In this document: in pieces, positions 54,662 through 63,653 of the stretch | How positions within the stretch are numbered: position 1 is the stretch's first letter | Layout of the letters: every line of letters begins with the position of its first letter | From: Sphingomonas mali NBRC 15500 | Lineage (GTDB): Bacteria; Pseudomonadota; Alphaproteobacteria; Sphingomonadales; Sphingomonadaceae | Direction: 5' to 3' | Assembly: GCF_001598415.1 (NCBI RefSeq) | Contig: NZ_BCYX01000002.1 | Coordinates: 124,001 to 188,000 of the forward strand | DNA length: 64,000 bases | Program-made: the position numbers and the translations under genes | The notes under the pieces: model-generated | Seen by the model: only the letters and a program-made list of their open reading frames with translations | Databases searched by the model: none | Told to the model about the DNA's origin: nothing

Positions 54662-55384
54662 ATGAGCCACGTCCGCATTCTGCCTGATCCCCAACACCTC
54701 CCCGCGCTCGATCCGCTCTTCGCGATGCCACGACCTGGGCTCGGACTTGGCGACGATCAACCACCGCCGCGTATTCTCTTGCTCTACGGCTCGTTGCGAG
54801 AACGCTCATTTTCGCGCCTTGCGGTGGAAGAGGCGGCGCGGCTTCTCCAGTTTTTCGGCGCGGAAACCCGGATTTTCGATCCTTCCGATCTCCCCCTGCC
54901 CGATCAAATACCCGGCGACGATCATCCCGCGGTCAATGAACTCCGCGACTTATCGATGTGGTCGGAAGGCCATGTTTGGTGCAGCCCCGAACGCCACGGC
55001 CAGATCACTGGCTTGATGAAGGCTCAGATCGATCATCTGCCGTTGGAGTCCAAGGGAATGCGTCCCACCCAGGGGCGTACCCTCGCGGTGATGCAGGTGT
55101 CCGGCGGATCGCAATCGTTCAACGCCGTCAACACGATGCGGCTATTGGGGCGGTGGATGCGGATGTACACTATCCCCAACCAATCCTCGGTCGCGATGGC
55201 GTACAAGGAATTCGACGAGGCAGGTCGGATGAGGCCGTCCAGCTATTACGATCGCATTGTCGACGTGATGGAGGAACTGGTCCGCTTCACCATCCTGCTG
55301 CGTCCGCACGCGGCGCAGTTGGTCGATCGTTACTCGGAACGTAAGACCGCGGGCATCACCATCGATCCTGTCGCCGACATTTGA
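54662..55384 (+). CDS. arsH: NADPH-dependent organoarsenical oxidase/flavoprotein ArsH
   Basis: A 240-residue NADPH:FMN oxidoreductase. The FMN motif [15 protein letters not shown] and the segments [23 protein letters not shown] (in part) and [15 protein letters not shown] are diagnostic of ArsH. It oxidises trivalent organoarsenicals. AAGGAG precedes the ATG. It is last in the ars operon after a 90-bp gap. Confidence 0.95.
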   Translation: MSHVRILPDPQHLPALDPLFAMPRPGLGLGDDQPPPRILLLYGSLRERSFSRLAVEEAARLLQFFGAETRIFDPSDLPLPDQIPGDDHPAVNELRDLSMWSEGHVWCSPERHGQITGLMKAQIDHLPLESKGMRPTQGRTLAVMQVSGGSQSFNAVNTMRLLGRWMRMYTIPNQSSVAMAYKEFDEAGRMRPSSYYDRIVDVMEELVRFTILLRPHAAQLVDRYSERKTAGITIDPVADI

Positions 55385-55498
55385 TCAGATATAGCGAAAA
55401 AGCGGCCCCCTTCGGATCGCAGACGCTCGATGGGCGGCGCATATTAGGCCTATTACGTATTGGCACGCATCCATGCGTGACCCGAGACTTCGCCGAAC

Positions 55499-55517
55499 AT
55501 CCGATCGACGATCGGAT
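55499..55517. promoter_or_regulatory. Perfect 19-bp palindrome upstream of the cytochrome b gene
   Basis: ATCCGATCG-A-CGATCGGAT, 23 bp before the cytochrome b561-like start. Candidate operator. Confidence 0.4.
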
Positions 55518-55540
55518 TGGCATTGGCTCGGGAGGACATT

Positions 55541-56254
55541 GTGGCGATCGAAAAGGAGCACGTGAAGGTTTGGGACGCGCCGGTGCGTCTGTTTCACTGG
55601 GCCCTCGTAATCGCAGTCGCGCTCGCATTCCTTTCGTCCGAGGAGGATAGTGCGCTCAACCGGTGGCATGTCATGGCCGGCTGGGTCGCCGGCATTCTGA
55701 TCGTGTTCCGCCTGATATGGGGGTTCGTCGGCGGAGAGCACAGCCGGTTTTCGGATTTCGTGCGGCCTTCACGCGTCGCGAGTCACATCGCCGGTTTGAC
55801 CGGCGGTCGGGCGGAGCCATCCCTTGGGCACAATCCGCTCGGCGCCGTTTCGGTCGTAGTTCTGCTCGCGCTCGTGGCGGCGACGGTCTGGACCGGTGCA
55901 TTCGGCGGTGAGTGGGCCGAGGAGCTGCACGAAACCATCGCCTGGACGCTGCTGGCCATGGTCGGACTGCATGTTGCCGCCGTGATCCTCATGTCGGTTC
56001 TCGAACGGGAGAACCTTGCCCGCGCGATGGTCACCGGGAGGAAGAACGGGCATCGCCACCCTGACGCGGCCGACGCACGGCCGCCGACGGTTGCAGGCAT
56101 CGTTATCGCAATTGCCGCGATTGCGGCCACAGTCCTCGGCATCCTGCGTTACGATCCCCAGGCGTTCACGCCCCGAAGCACCGAAGCCTTCGAGCATCGG
56201 GGAGGCACGGTCGGCAGTTCACTCGAGGAAAACGAAGGCGTGCGCGGCGATTGA
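55541..56254 (+). CDS. Cytochrome b561-family membrane protein
   Basis: A 237-residue di-heme b-type cytochrome with four to five transmembrane segments. The N-terminal VWDAPVRLFHW and later GHNPLGA, LHETIAW and GLHVAAV carry the expected heme His residues. It probably moves electrons between quinol and a periplasmic partner. The GTG start follows GGGAGG; a TTG at 55517 is weaker and inside the palindrome. A glycine/acidic C-terminal tail follows the last helix. Confidence 0.87.
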   Translation: MAIEKEHVKVWDAPVRLFHWALVIAVALAFLSSEEDSALNRWHVMAGWVAGILIVFRLIWGFVGGEHSRFSDFVRPSRVASHIAGLTGGRAEPSLGHNPLGAVSVVVLLALVAATVWTGAFGGEWAEELHETIAWTLLAMVGLHVAAVILMSVLERENLARAMVTGRKNGHRHPDAADARPPTVAGIVIAIAAIAATVLGILRYDPQAFTPRSTEAFEHRGGTVGSSLEENEGVRGD

Positions 56255-56263
56255 CCGCTCCGT

Positions 56264-56295
56264 CACTTGGCGAGCTCACCGCCCAAGTGCCTTTT
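56264..56295 (+). terminator. Hairpin between convergent genes
   Basis: CACTTGG (56264-56270) pairs with CCAAGTG (56283-56289), followed by CCTTTT. Placed after the cytochrome gene. Confidence 0.45.
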
Positions 56296-56347
56296 CGCAA
56301 GAACCAGCGCACGTGCCGGCGCCGGCGCGGTGAGGACAACATCGAAC

Positions 56348-57253
56348 TCAAGCCTGCTTGCCCAGCCCCTCCCGCGGAAATCCGTCCGCTAGATGGTCGA
56401 TCAGCGCACGCACGGCGGGCGGCAGGCCACGTCTCGTCGTAAAGACGAGGTGCACGACCCCCTGCAGGCCGCGCCACGCGGGCAGCACACGCACGAGCTG
56501 TCCAGCGTCCAGTGCTTCCCGGCACACGTGATCCGGCAGTATCGCTATCCCGAGGCCCTCAATCGCCATGTCGCGCACGGTCGCCATGTCCTCGCATCCC
56601 AGGCGGGGCTGCACGCGGACGATGTGCTTGCGACCGTCATCCCCTTCCAGATGCCATTCGAGGTCGTCTGCTGCATCGTTGGTCGCAAGCACCGACAGCG
56701 TGGCGAGTTGCTCGACGCCTGCCACCTGGCTGGCGACCTGCGGGCTGGCGACGAGGATCCGGGTTGATATACCGAGCGAACGCATCGTCAGGGCGGCGTC
56801 GGACGTGAAACTGCTTCGCACGCGCAGCGCCAGGTCGATGCGCTCCTCGATCAGGTCCACTGCGCGATCCGTGGCGACGAGCTGAAGCCGCACCTTCGGG
56901 AAGCGCCGCAGGAAGGACGAGATCAGGTCCGAGATCGGACCGAGCATTCCCGTCGGGCAGCTGAATCGGATGCGTCCGTGAGGCTCGGCCTGCGCCTGCG
57001 CGACCAGCGCTTCTGCCTGTTCCGCTTCCGCAAGCATGGCGCGGCATCGCTCGTAGAATGCCTGGCCCGTGTCGGTCACCCGGAAACGCCTGCTCGACCG
57101 CTCGATCAGCCGCAGGCCGAGCCTCTCCTCCAGGCCGGCGATCCGCCTGCTGAGCTTGGATTTCGGTTCGCGCAACGCACGCCCAGCAGCGGCAAAGCCG
57201 CCGTGCGCAACCACCTCGGCGAAATAGGCATAGTCGTTGAGATCGATTCGCAT
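56348..57253 (-). CDS. LysR-family transcriptional regulator
   Basis: A 301-residue LysR protein with an N-terminal winged HTH (YFAEVVAHGGFAAAGRALREPKSKLSRRIAGLEERLG in outline) and a periplasmic-binding-protein-like effector domain. It is divergent from an SDR gene and a SnoaL-like gene, the common arrangement where LysR controls a quinone- or aldehyde-responsive oxidoreductase. Confidence 0.9.
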   Translation of the reverse strand: MRIDLNDYAYFAEVVAHGGFAAAGRALREPKSKLSRRIAGLEERLGLRLIERSSRRFRVTDTGQAFYERCRAMLAEAEQAEALVAQAQAEPHGRIRFSCPTGMLGPISDLISSFLRRFPKVRLQLVATDRAVDLIEERIDLALRVRSSFTSDAALTMRSLGISTRILVASPQVASQVAGVEQLATLSVLATNDAADDLEWHLEGDDGRKHIVRVQPRLGCEDMATVRDMAIEGLGIAILPDHVCREALDAGQLVRVLPAWRGLQGVVHLVFTTRRGLPPAVRALIDHLADGFPREGLGKQA

Positions 57254-57254
57254 C

Positions 57255-57276
57255 AGCGTTCTCCTAGTGGAACGCT
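57255..57276. promoter_or_regulatory. AGCGTTC-N8-GAACGCT inverted repeat, candidate LysR operator
   Basis: A perfect 7+7 dyad immediately upstream of the LysR start in the divergent LysR/SDR region. It overlaps the LysR ribosome site, which suggests autoregulation. Confidence 0.55.
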
Positions 57277-57365
57277 AGGTGCCAATTTTGCTCACTACAA
57301 GGGTCATCGTTCCTCCTCCAACTAAGCGGGGCACCGGCATTTCGCCGACCATGAGGAGACAGACA

Positions 57366-58118
57366 ATGACGAACAGGTTCAACCAGAAGGTTGTGGTGGT
57401 AACCGGCGGCTCGAGCGGCATCGGCTTGGCCGCAGCGAAGGCCTTCGCGGCCGAAGGCGCCTCGGTCTTCATCACCGGGCGTCGCCAAGACGCGCTGGAT
57501 GCCGCAGTGAAGCAGATCGGTGGTCGGGTCTTTGCGGTTCGCGGCGACATGGCGAACCTGGCCGACATCGACCGGCTCTACGACGCGGTTCAGCAGGAGC
57601 ATGCACAGATCGACGTCCTGTTTGCCAATGCCGGCGGCGGTGAGATGGTCCCGCTCGGCGCGATCTCCGAGGAGCATTACGAGCGCACGTTCGACACGAA
57701 CGTCAAGGGCGTGCTGTTCACGGTGCAGAAAGCGCTACCGCTCATGAAGGACGGCGCGTCCGTCATCCTGACGAGCTCGACCACCAGCATCTCCGGAACG
57801 CCGGCGTTCAGCGTCTACTCGGCGACCAAGGCGGCCGTGCGCAACTTCGCCCGCAACTGGATGCTCGATCTCAAGGATCGGCACATCCGCGTCAACGCGG
57901 TGAGCCCGGGTGTCACGGAGACGGCCGGACTGGACGAACTGTTCGGCGGCGGCGCGCAAGCCGAGGGCACGAAGGACTATCTGGCGGGGCTGATCCCGGC
58001 CGGGCGCGTCGGTCAGCCCGAAGAGATCGCCAAGGCGGTGCTGTTCCTCGCCTCCGACGACGCGAGCTTCGTCAACGGCATCGAGCTCTTCGTCGACGGC
58101 GGCCAGGCGCAGATTTGA
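57366..58118 (+). CDS. Short-chain dehydrogenase/reductase
   Basis: A 250-residue classical SDR: cofactor motif TGGSSGIG, NAG in FANAGGGE, catalytic Ser in TSSTTS, YSATK (Tyr-x3-Lys) and the PGVTET segment. The start at 57366 follows GGAGA; the longer frame runs into the promoter. It is probably induced through the divergent LysR. The substrate is unknown. Confidence 0.93.
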   Translation: MTNRFNQKVVVVTGGSSGIGLAAAKAFAAEGASVFITGRRQDALDAAVKQIGGRVFAVRGDMANLADIDRLYDAVQQEHAQIDVLFANAGGGEMVPLGAISEEHYERTFDTNVKGVLFTVQKALPLMKDGASVILTSSTTSISGTPAFSVYSATKAAVRNFARNWMLDLKDRHIRVNAVSPGVTETAGLDELFGGGAQAEGTKDYLAGLIPAGRVGQPEEIAKAVLFLASDDASFVNGIELFVDGGQAQI

Positions 58119-58192
58119 GGACTCCCCTCTTGTTCACGGGCCTCGGCGCGCTCCCGCCGCCGAGGTTCGGGCTTACCCGAAGGAGAAATGTC

Positions 58193-58609
58193 ATGAAACA
58201 GTCCACCGAATCCGCGAACCGCATCCGCGAACTGCTCGACCGGAACCTGCAGGAGGTCTTTGGCGAGAGCGACGACGAGCGCCGCCGTGCGGCGATCGAC
58301 GAACTCTGGGCGGAGGACGGTGTCCTCTACGTCCCGCCGGGCATGATCGTCGGGCGCAAGGCCATCGACAAGTTCGCGGGCGAACTCCGCGCGACTCATC
58401 CGAACTTCGTCTACACACCCCACGGCACGCCACAGGTGCTCCACGATGCAGGCCGGTTGGCCTGGGGTTCGGGACCGCGCGGCGAAACCCCCGAATATAC
58501 GGGATGGGATGTCATCACCGTCCGCGATGGCAGGATCAGCGCCCTATACGTCTTCCTCGACGAGAATTCGGAAGAGCTTCGTCGCAGCGGCAGCGAGGCC
58601 GCGAACTGA
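58193..58609 (+). CDS. SnoaL/NTF2-like protein
   Basis: A 138-residue protein of the NTF2/SnoaL fold (IRELLDRNLQEVF ... AAIDELWAEDGVLYVPPG ... GWDVITVRDGRISALYVFLD). Members bind or isomerise small hydrophobic compounds. AGGAG precedes the ATG. It follows the SDR by 74 bp and is probably co-transcribed. Confidence 0.87.
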   Translation: MKQSTESANRIRELLDRNLQEVFGESDDERRRAAIDELWAEDGVLYVPPGMIVGRKAIDKFAGELRATHPNFVYTPHGTPQVLHDAGRLAWGSGPRGETPEYTGWDVITVRDGRISALYVFLDENSEELRRSGSEAAN

Positions 58610-58682
58610 TGCATCCGTCCGGACCGCTCAGGACCACGCAACCTGAGAACAAGGGGCAACGACATGTTTTTCATGTGCCACG

Positions 58683-58714
58683 CCATGTTTCAAGCCAAGT
58701 GCTTGAAAACATGG
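58683..58714. terminator. Hairpin abutting tRNA-Val 3' end
   Basis: CCATGTTTCAAGC (58683-58695) pairs with GCTTG-A-AAACATGG (58701-58714) with one bulge. The right arm includes the tRNA CCA. No T-run, so termination is uncertain. Confidence 0.4.
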
Positions 58715-58786
58715 TGGGCGCGACAGGGATTGAACCTGTGACCCCACCCGTGTGAAGGGTGTGCTCTACCGCTGAGCTACGCGCCC
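58712..58786 (-). tRNA. tRNA-Val (anticodon CAC)
   Basis: A full cloverleaf with encoded CCA. Acceptor stem GGGCGCG/CGCGCCC, anticodon loop TTCACAC, T-loop GGTTCAATCC. Confidence 0.95.
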
Positions 58787-58907
58787 GATCGCGACACCGA
58801 CACCGGCGCCGCAAAAGGAATGGGGCGACGTTTAGCGCCGCCCCGTTGTCATCGCCTTAAGACGATCACCGCGATCTTGTCCAGCCCCCGAAAGGACTGG
58901 CGAGCGA

Positions 58908-59180
58908 TCAGTTGACCGAATCCTTCAGGCCCTTGCCAGCCTTGAACTTGGGCTGGGTCGATGCCTTGATGGTCATCGGCTCGCCGGTCCGCGGATTGCG
59001 GCCAGTCGACGCCTTGCGCTTCGAAACCGAGAAAGTGCCGAAACCGACCAGGCGAACCTCGTCGCCTTTCTTGAGCGCGCCGCCGATCACGTCGAACACG
59101 GCCTCAACGGCCTTGCTGGCATCGCCTTTGCTGAGGCCTGCCGTATCGGCAACGGCGCTGATCAGCTCCTGCTTGTTCAT
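58908..59180 (-). CDS. hup: HU-family DNA-binding protein
   Basis: A 90-residue histone-like protein with the DNA-binding arm signature GFGTFSVSKRKASTGRNPRTGE and N-terminal MNKQELISAVADTAGLSKGDA. It bends and compacts DNA. It lies downstream of lon on the same strand, a conserved pairing in proteobacteria. Confidence 0.95.
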   Translation of the reverse strand: MNKQELISAVADTAGLSKGDASKAVEAVFDVIGGALKKGDEVRLVGFGTFSVSKRKASTGRNPRTGEPMTIKASTQPKFKAGKGLKDSVN

Positions 59181-59291
59181 CGTCCTCGAAACCCCCGTTT
59201 AGAGTGCGTTACACGTTTGCTACTGGAATAAGACTCGCGGCCCCAGGCCGGGCGCGCAGTAACGCTGCTCCGGGCGAACGAGTCAAAACAA

Positions 59292-59334
59292 ATCCGCCGC
59301 AACCCCGATCGTAACGATCGAATTTGCGGCGGAT
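59292..59334 (-). terminator. Hairpin downstream of lon
   Basis: ATCCGCCGCAA (59292-59302) pairs perfectly with TTGCGGCGGAT (59324-59334), with CGATCG-TAA-CGATCG inside the loop. On the minus strand it is followed by TTGTTTTG. It lies about 90 bp after the lon stop. Confidence 0.6.
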
Positions 59335-59370
59335 CGTTTCGTCGCGTCCCGTTTCAGCACGCGTCATTTG

Positions 59371-59420
59371 GTTTCAGCAGGGCTGAAACGGTCGCGGTGC
59401 CGGCCCAGCGAAGCTGCAAA
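59371..59420. repeat. Partial copy of the 40711-40836 repeat
   Basis: A GTTTCAGC..GCTGAAAC hairpin followed by GGTGCCGGCCC and GCGAAGCTG matches the outer modules of the element after ald. The long 27-bp arm pair is missing. Confidence 0.65.
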
Positions 59421-59423
59421 CGA

Positions 59424-61820
59424 TTAGTGCGGTAGCTCCCCTGCCTGGGCGATACTCGCTGGCGGCTGCGCCGCCAGTTCGTCGGCCTCGGTCCAGTCGA
59501 TTGCCTCGAGCGGCTGGGTCAGTGCGAGCCGCAACACTTCGTCGACATGCTCGACCGGGATGATCTTGAGCCCCTTGCGGATATTGGCCGGAATCTCGAC
59601 GAGATCCTTCTCATTGTCCTTGGGGATCAGCACCGTCTCGATGCCGCCGCGGAGCGCCGCGAGCAGCTTTTCCTTCAAGCCCCCGATCGGCAGCACACGG
59701 CCGCGCAAGGTGACCTCGCCGGTCATCGCAATCTCCCGCCGCACCGGCACGCCGGTCATCGTCGAGACGATCGAAGTGACCAGACCAATGCCCGCCGACG
59801 GACCGTCCTTGGGCACGGCACCTTCGGGCAGATGGATGTGGATGTCCTTGCGCGCGAACAGGCTGGGCTTGATCCCATAAGACGGCGCCCGCGCCTGGAC
59901 GAAGCTCATCGCGGCCTGGACGCTTTCCTTCATCACGTCGCCCAGCGTGCCGGTCGTCTTGACCATGCCCTTACCCTGCACGGTGACGCTCTCGATGGTC
60001 AGCAACTCGCCGCCGACCTCGGTCCAGGCGAGCCCGGTGACCGCACCGATCTGGTTTTCGGTCTCGGAGAGGCCATGGCGATATTTGAGCACGCCCGCGA
60101 ATTCGTGGAGGTTGTCGGGCGTGATCGTCACGCTTTCGACCTTGCCTTCGAGAATCTGGCGCAATGCCTTCCTCGCCAGCTTGGCGATTTCGCGTTCCAG
60201 CGTGCGAACGCCGGCTTCCCGCGTGTAGCGCTGAATCAGCGCGCGCAGGCCTTCATGGGTCAGCGTGAACTCGCCTTCCTTCAGCCCATGCGCTTCGACC
60301 TGCTTGGCGATCAGGTGACGCTCGGCGATCTCGACCTTCTCGTCCTCGGTGTAGCCTTCGAGCCGGATGATCTCCATGCGGTCGAGCAACGGCTGCGGCA
60401 GGTTCAAGGTGTTCGCGGTGGTCACGAACATGACATCCGACAGGTCGATGTCGATCTCGAGATAATGGTCGTTGAACTTGCTGTTCTGTTCGGGATCGAG
60501 CACCTCGAGCAGCGCCGACGCCGGGTCGCCGCGGAAATCCTGGCCGAGCTTGTCGATCTCGTCGAGCAGGAACAGCGGGTTGGACGTACCGGCCTTTTTC
60601 AGGTTCGACACGATCTTGCCCGGCAGCGAGCCGATATAGGTACGGCGATGGCCGCGGATTTCGGCCTCGTCACGCACGCCGCCCAGCGACTGGCGAATGA
60701 ACTCGCGCCCGGTCGCCTTGGCGATCGACTTGCCCAGGCTGGTCTTGCCGACGCCGGGAGGGCCGACCAGACACAGGATCGGGCCCTTGAGCTTGTTGGT
60801 GCGCGCCTGGACCGCGAGATATTCGATGATCCGGTCCTTGACCTTCTCGAGCGCATAATGGTCCTCGTCGAGCACCGCCTGCGCCGCCGCGATATCCTTC
60901 TTGAGCTTGGATTTCTTGCCCCAGGGCAGACCCAGCAGCACATCGAGATAGTTGCGCACGACGGTCGCTTCGGCCGACATCGGCGCCATCGTCTTCAACT
61001 TCTTGAGCTCGGCGGTCGCCTTGGTGCGCGCTTCCTTGCTCAGCTTGAGCGTCGCGATCTTCTGGGTCAGTTCGGCGATCTCGTCGCCATCGCCTTCATC
61101 AGCCTCATTGCCCAGCTCGCGCTGGATCGCCTTCAGCTGCTCGTTCAGATAATATTCGCGCTGGGTCTTCTCCATCTGGCGCTTGACCCGCGACTTGATC
61201 TTCTTCTCGACCTGCAGAACGCCGAGTTCGCCTTCCATGAAGGCATAGACCATCTCCAGCCGCTTCGACTGGTCGAGCTCGACCAGCAACGCCTGCTTCT
61301 CGGCGACCTTGATCGCGATATTGCCGGCGATCGAATCGGCCAGCCGCGACGGCTCCTCGATCTCGCTCAGCTGCACCGCGGTCTCCGCCGGCAGCTTGCG
61401 GTTGAGCTTCGAATAGGATTCGAACTGATCGACCACCGAACGCATCAGCGCCTGGATCTCCACGCCCTTCTCGGCGTCTTCCTCGATCCGCTCGATCTCG
61501 GCGGTGAGGTGATCGCCGCCGCCCGACAATGTCTTCAGCGTGGCGCGCGCCTTGCCCTCGACCAGCACGCGTACGGTGCCGTCGGGAAGCTTCAGGAGTT
61601 GCAGGATCGTCGCAACGACGCCCATGTCGTACAGATCGTCGCGCTGCGGATCGTCCTGCGCGGGGTCGAGCTGCGCGACCAGGAAAATCTCCTTGTCGGC
61701 GGTCATCGCGCTTTCCAGCGCGGCAACCGACTTGTCGCGGCCGACGAACAGCGGCACGATCATGTGGGGAAACACCACGATGTCGCGCAGCGGCAATACG
61801 GGGAAGGATTGGGTAGTCAT
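59424..61820 (-). CDS. lon: ATP-dependent protease Lon
   Basis: A 798-residue Lon. N-terminal LON substrate-binding domain ([20 protein letters not shown]), AAA+ module with Walker [14 protein letters not shown] and Walker [10 protein letters not shown], and the C-terminal serine-lysine protease with [10 protein letters not shown]. It degrades misfolded and regulatory proteins. The start at 61820 (MTTQSFPV) follows GGAG. The frame extends 50 codons further, into the divergent peptidase gene, without family similarity. Confidence 0.96.
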   Translation of the reverse strand: MTTQSFPVLPLRDIVVFPHMIVPLFVGRDKSVAALESAMTADKEIFLVAQLDPAQDDPQRDDLYDMGVVATILQLLKLPDGTVRVLVEGKARATLKTLSGGGDHLTAEIERIEEDAEKGVEIQALMRSVVDQFESYSKLNRKLPAETAVQLSEIEEPSRLADSIAGNIAIKVAEKQALLVELDQSKRLEMVYAFMEGELGVLQVEKKIKSRVKRQMEKTQREYYLNEQLKAIQRELGNEADEGDGDEIAELTQKIATLKLSKEARTKATAELKKLKTMAPMSAEATVVRNYLDVLLGLPWGKKSKLKKDIAAAQAVLDEDHYALEKVKDRIIEYLAVQARTNKLKGPILCLVGPPGVGKTSLGKSIAKATGREFIRQSLGGVRDEAEIRGHRRTYIGSLPGKIVSNLKKAGTSNPLFLLDEIDKLGQDFRGDPASALLEVLDPEQNSKFNDHYLEIDIDLSDVMFVTTANTLNLPQPLLDRMEIIRLEGYTEDEKVEIAERHLIAKQVEAHGLKEGEFTLTHEGLRALIQRYTREAGVRTLEREIAKLARKALRQILEGKVESVTITPDNLHEFAGVLKYRHGLSETENQIGAVTGLAWTEVGGELLTIESVTVQGKGMVKTTGTLGDVMKESVQAAMSFVQARAPSYGIKPSLFARKDIHIHLPEGAVPKDGPSAGIGLVTSIVSTMTGVPVRREIAMTGEVTLRGRVLPIGGLKEKLLAALRGGIETVLIPKDNEKDLVEIPANIRKGLKIIPVEHVDEVLRLALTQPLEAIDWTEADELAAQPPASIAQAGELPH

Positions 61821-63612
61821 GGATACTCCGGGGGCGCCCAACCGGGGCGCTTTTGTCTTTCTATATGGGAAGCGTGAGCGTTCCATCAATCTCCCACGCC
61901 TTTTCGCCTCCGGATTGGTGGGGATAAGCCTGATCGGCGCAGGCGCGGCCGGCGCCGCGACCTTGCCCAAAAAAGGCGAGCCGCCGCTGACAGCGCAGAC
62001 TCAGCGATCGGGCGGGCCGGTCGATCCCGGCCAGGCCAAATTGCGATTCGACACCGCCGATCTGTCGTTCGAGGTGCTTCCGGACACCGAACAGCTCAAG
62101 GCTGTGGCGGTGGAGAGTTTCACGCCCAAGGTGCCGACCGACACATTGGTGATCGACCTCGACAAGAATCTGGGGCCGAGCGCAGTCGCGATCGATGGCC
62201 AGAAACTGCCAGCGAGCGCCTGGTCGAACCCGGAGGGCCGGCTGACGATCAAGCTTCCGCGCACCTATGCGGCCGGCGAGCGCATCACCGCGACGATCGT
62301 TTATGGCGGCGTGCCGCACGTCGCGGTCAATGCGCCGTGGGACGACGGCGTGGTCTGGTCGAAAACCAAGGACGGCCGGTTATGGTTCGCCACGACGAGC
62401 GAAGGCTATGGCTGCGACATATTGTGGCCGTGCCTCGACTTTCCCGAAGGCGAACCGGGCAAGGTCGCGCTGCACATCACCGTCCCCAAGGGACTGAAGG
62501 CGCCATCCAACGGCGTGTTCAAGGGCATCGACACCGGGGCCGACGGCCGCGAGACGTGGAACTGGGAAATCAAGCATCCCAACACCTATGCGATCGCGCT
62601 CAACGTCGCGCCCTACGAAGTGATCTCCGCCGACTATAAGAGCCGTTTCGGCAACACTATTCCGATGTTCTACTGGTACCTGCCGGGCGAGGAGGAACAG
62701 GCGAAGACGCTGTTCGCGGAGTTTGCCCCCACGCTCGATTTCTTCGAGAGCAATGTCGGCCCCTACCCGTTCGGTGACGAAAAGGTCGGCGTGGTCGAGA
62801 CGCCCCATCTCGGCATGGAGCATCAGACGATCAACGCGTACGGCAACGGCTACAAAAAAGCACCCGAGGGCTTCGACTGGCTGTTCCAGCACGAATTCAG
62901 CCATGAATGGTTCGGCAATCAGGTGACCGCCGCCAATTGGGACGATTACTGGATCCACGAAGGCTATGGCGAATATATGCAGCCCGCCTACGGCCTGTGG
63001 CGCGAGGGCTATGCCCGCTACGCGACGATGATGGACGAGCAGCGCAACAAGATCGTCAATGCCGTGCCGATCACGCGCGGCCGCTGGATCACCGAGGAAG
63101 AGGTGTACGAGCCGAGCAAGGGCGGCCCTGCCGGCGACATCTATTACAAGGGCGCGTGGATGCTCCACACCTTGCGCTGGCTGATCGGCGACAAGCAATT
63201 CTGGGATGTGACGCGGCTCGAAGTCTATGGCCGCCCCGACCCCAAGCCGGGCAATTTCACCCCGCGCTTCGGGTCGACCCGCGACTATGAGGACAATGTC
63301 AGGAAGGTCACCGGCAAGGACCTCGACTGGTTCTTCGACATCTATCTGCGCAAGGCCGACCTGCCCGAACTGGTCGAGGCGCGCAGCGGCGACAAGCTCA
63401 ACCTGTTCTGGCTGACTCCCGACAACCTCCCCTTCCCGATGCCGATCGAAGTCCTGGTCGACGACAGGCTGATGAAGGTCGAGATGCCCGACGGCACCGC
63501 GACCATCGACGTGCCCACCGGCGCACATGTCGTGGTCGATCCCTATGCGCGCGTGCTCAAACGATCGCGCGCGGTCGAGGAGTATCGGGCCGGGCTCAAA
63601 CTGAAGCAGTAA
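61819..63612 (+). CDS. M1-type metallopeptidase (aminopeptidase N-like), secreted
   Basis: Up to 597 residues. An N-terminal signal or anchor (SGLVGISLIGAGAAGAA), a beta-rich saddle domain, then the zinc site HEFSHEWFGNQ with the second Glu in HEGYGEYM and a GMEHQTINAYG exopeptidase-like motif. It is shorter than full PepN and lacks the large C-terminal domain, like the small M1 peptidases. The ATG at 61819 shares two bases with the lon start on the other strand; a start near 61915 at the signal peptide is also possible. Confidence 0.85.
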   Translation: MDTPGAPNRGAFVFLYGKRERSINLPRLFASGLVGISLIGAGAAGAATLPKKGEPPLTAQTQRSGGPVDPGQAKLRFDTADLSFEVLPDTEQLKAVAVESFTPKVPTDTLVIDLDKNLGPSAVAIDGQKLPASAWSNPEGRLTIKLPRTYAAGERITATIVYGGVPHVAVNAPWDDGVVWSKTKDGRLWFATTSEGYGCDILWPCLDFPEGEPGKVALHITVPKGLKAPSNGVFKGIDTGADGRETWNWEIKHPNTYAIALNVAPYEVISADYKSRFGNTIPMFYWYLPGEEEQAKTLFAEFAPTLDFFESNVGPYPFGDEKVGVVETPHLGMEHQTINAYGNGYKKAPEGFDWLFQHEFSHEWFGNQVTAANWDDYWIHEGYGEYMQPAYGLWREGYARYATMMDEQRNKIVNAVPITRGRWITEEEVYEPSKGGPAGDIYYKGAWMLHTLRWLIGDKQFWDVTRLEVYGRPDPKPGNFTPRFGSTRDYEDNVRKVTGKDLDWFFDIYLRKADLPELVEARSGDKLNLFWLTPDNLPFPMPIEVLVDDRLMKVEMPDGTATIDVPTGAHVVVDPYARVLKRSRAVEEYRAGLKLKQ

Positions 63613-63653
63613 GCGTGTTGTAGGGGCAATACGGCAGGAGCATAAGGCGCCCG

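Noticed and set aside
59547..61877. 776-codon plus-strand frame opposite lon
   Set aside because: Antisense shadow of lon; no start signal or family similarity.
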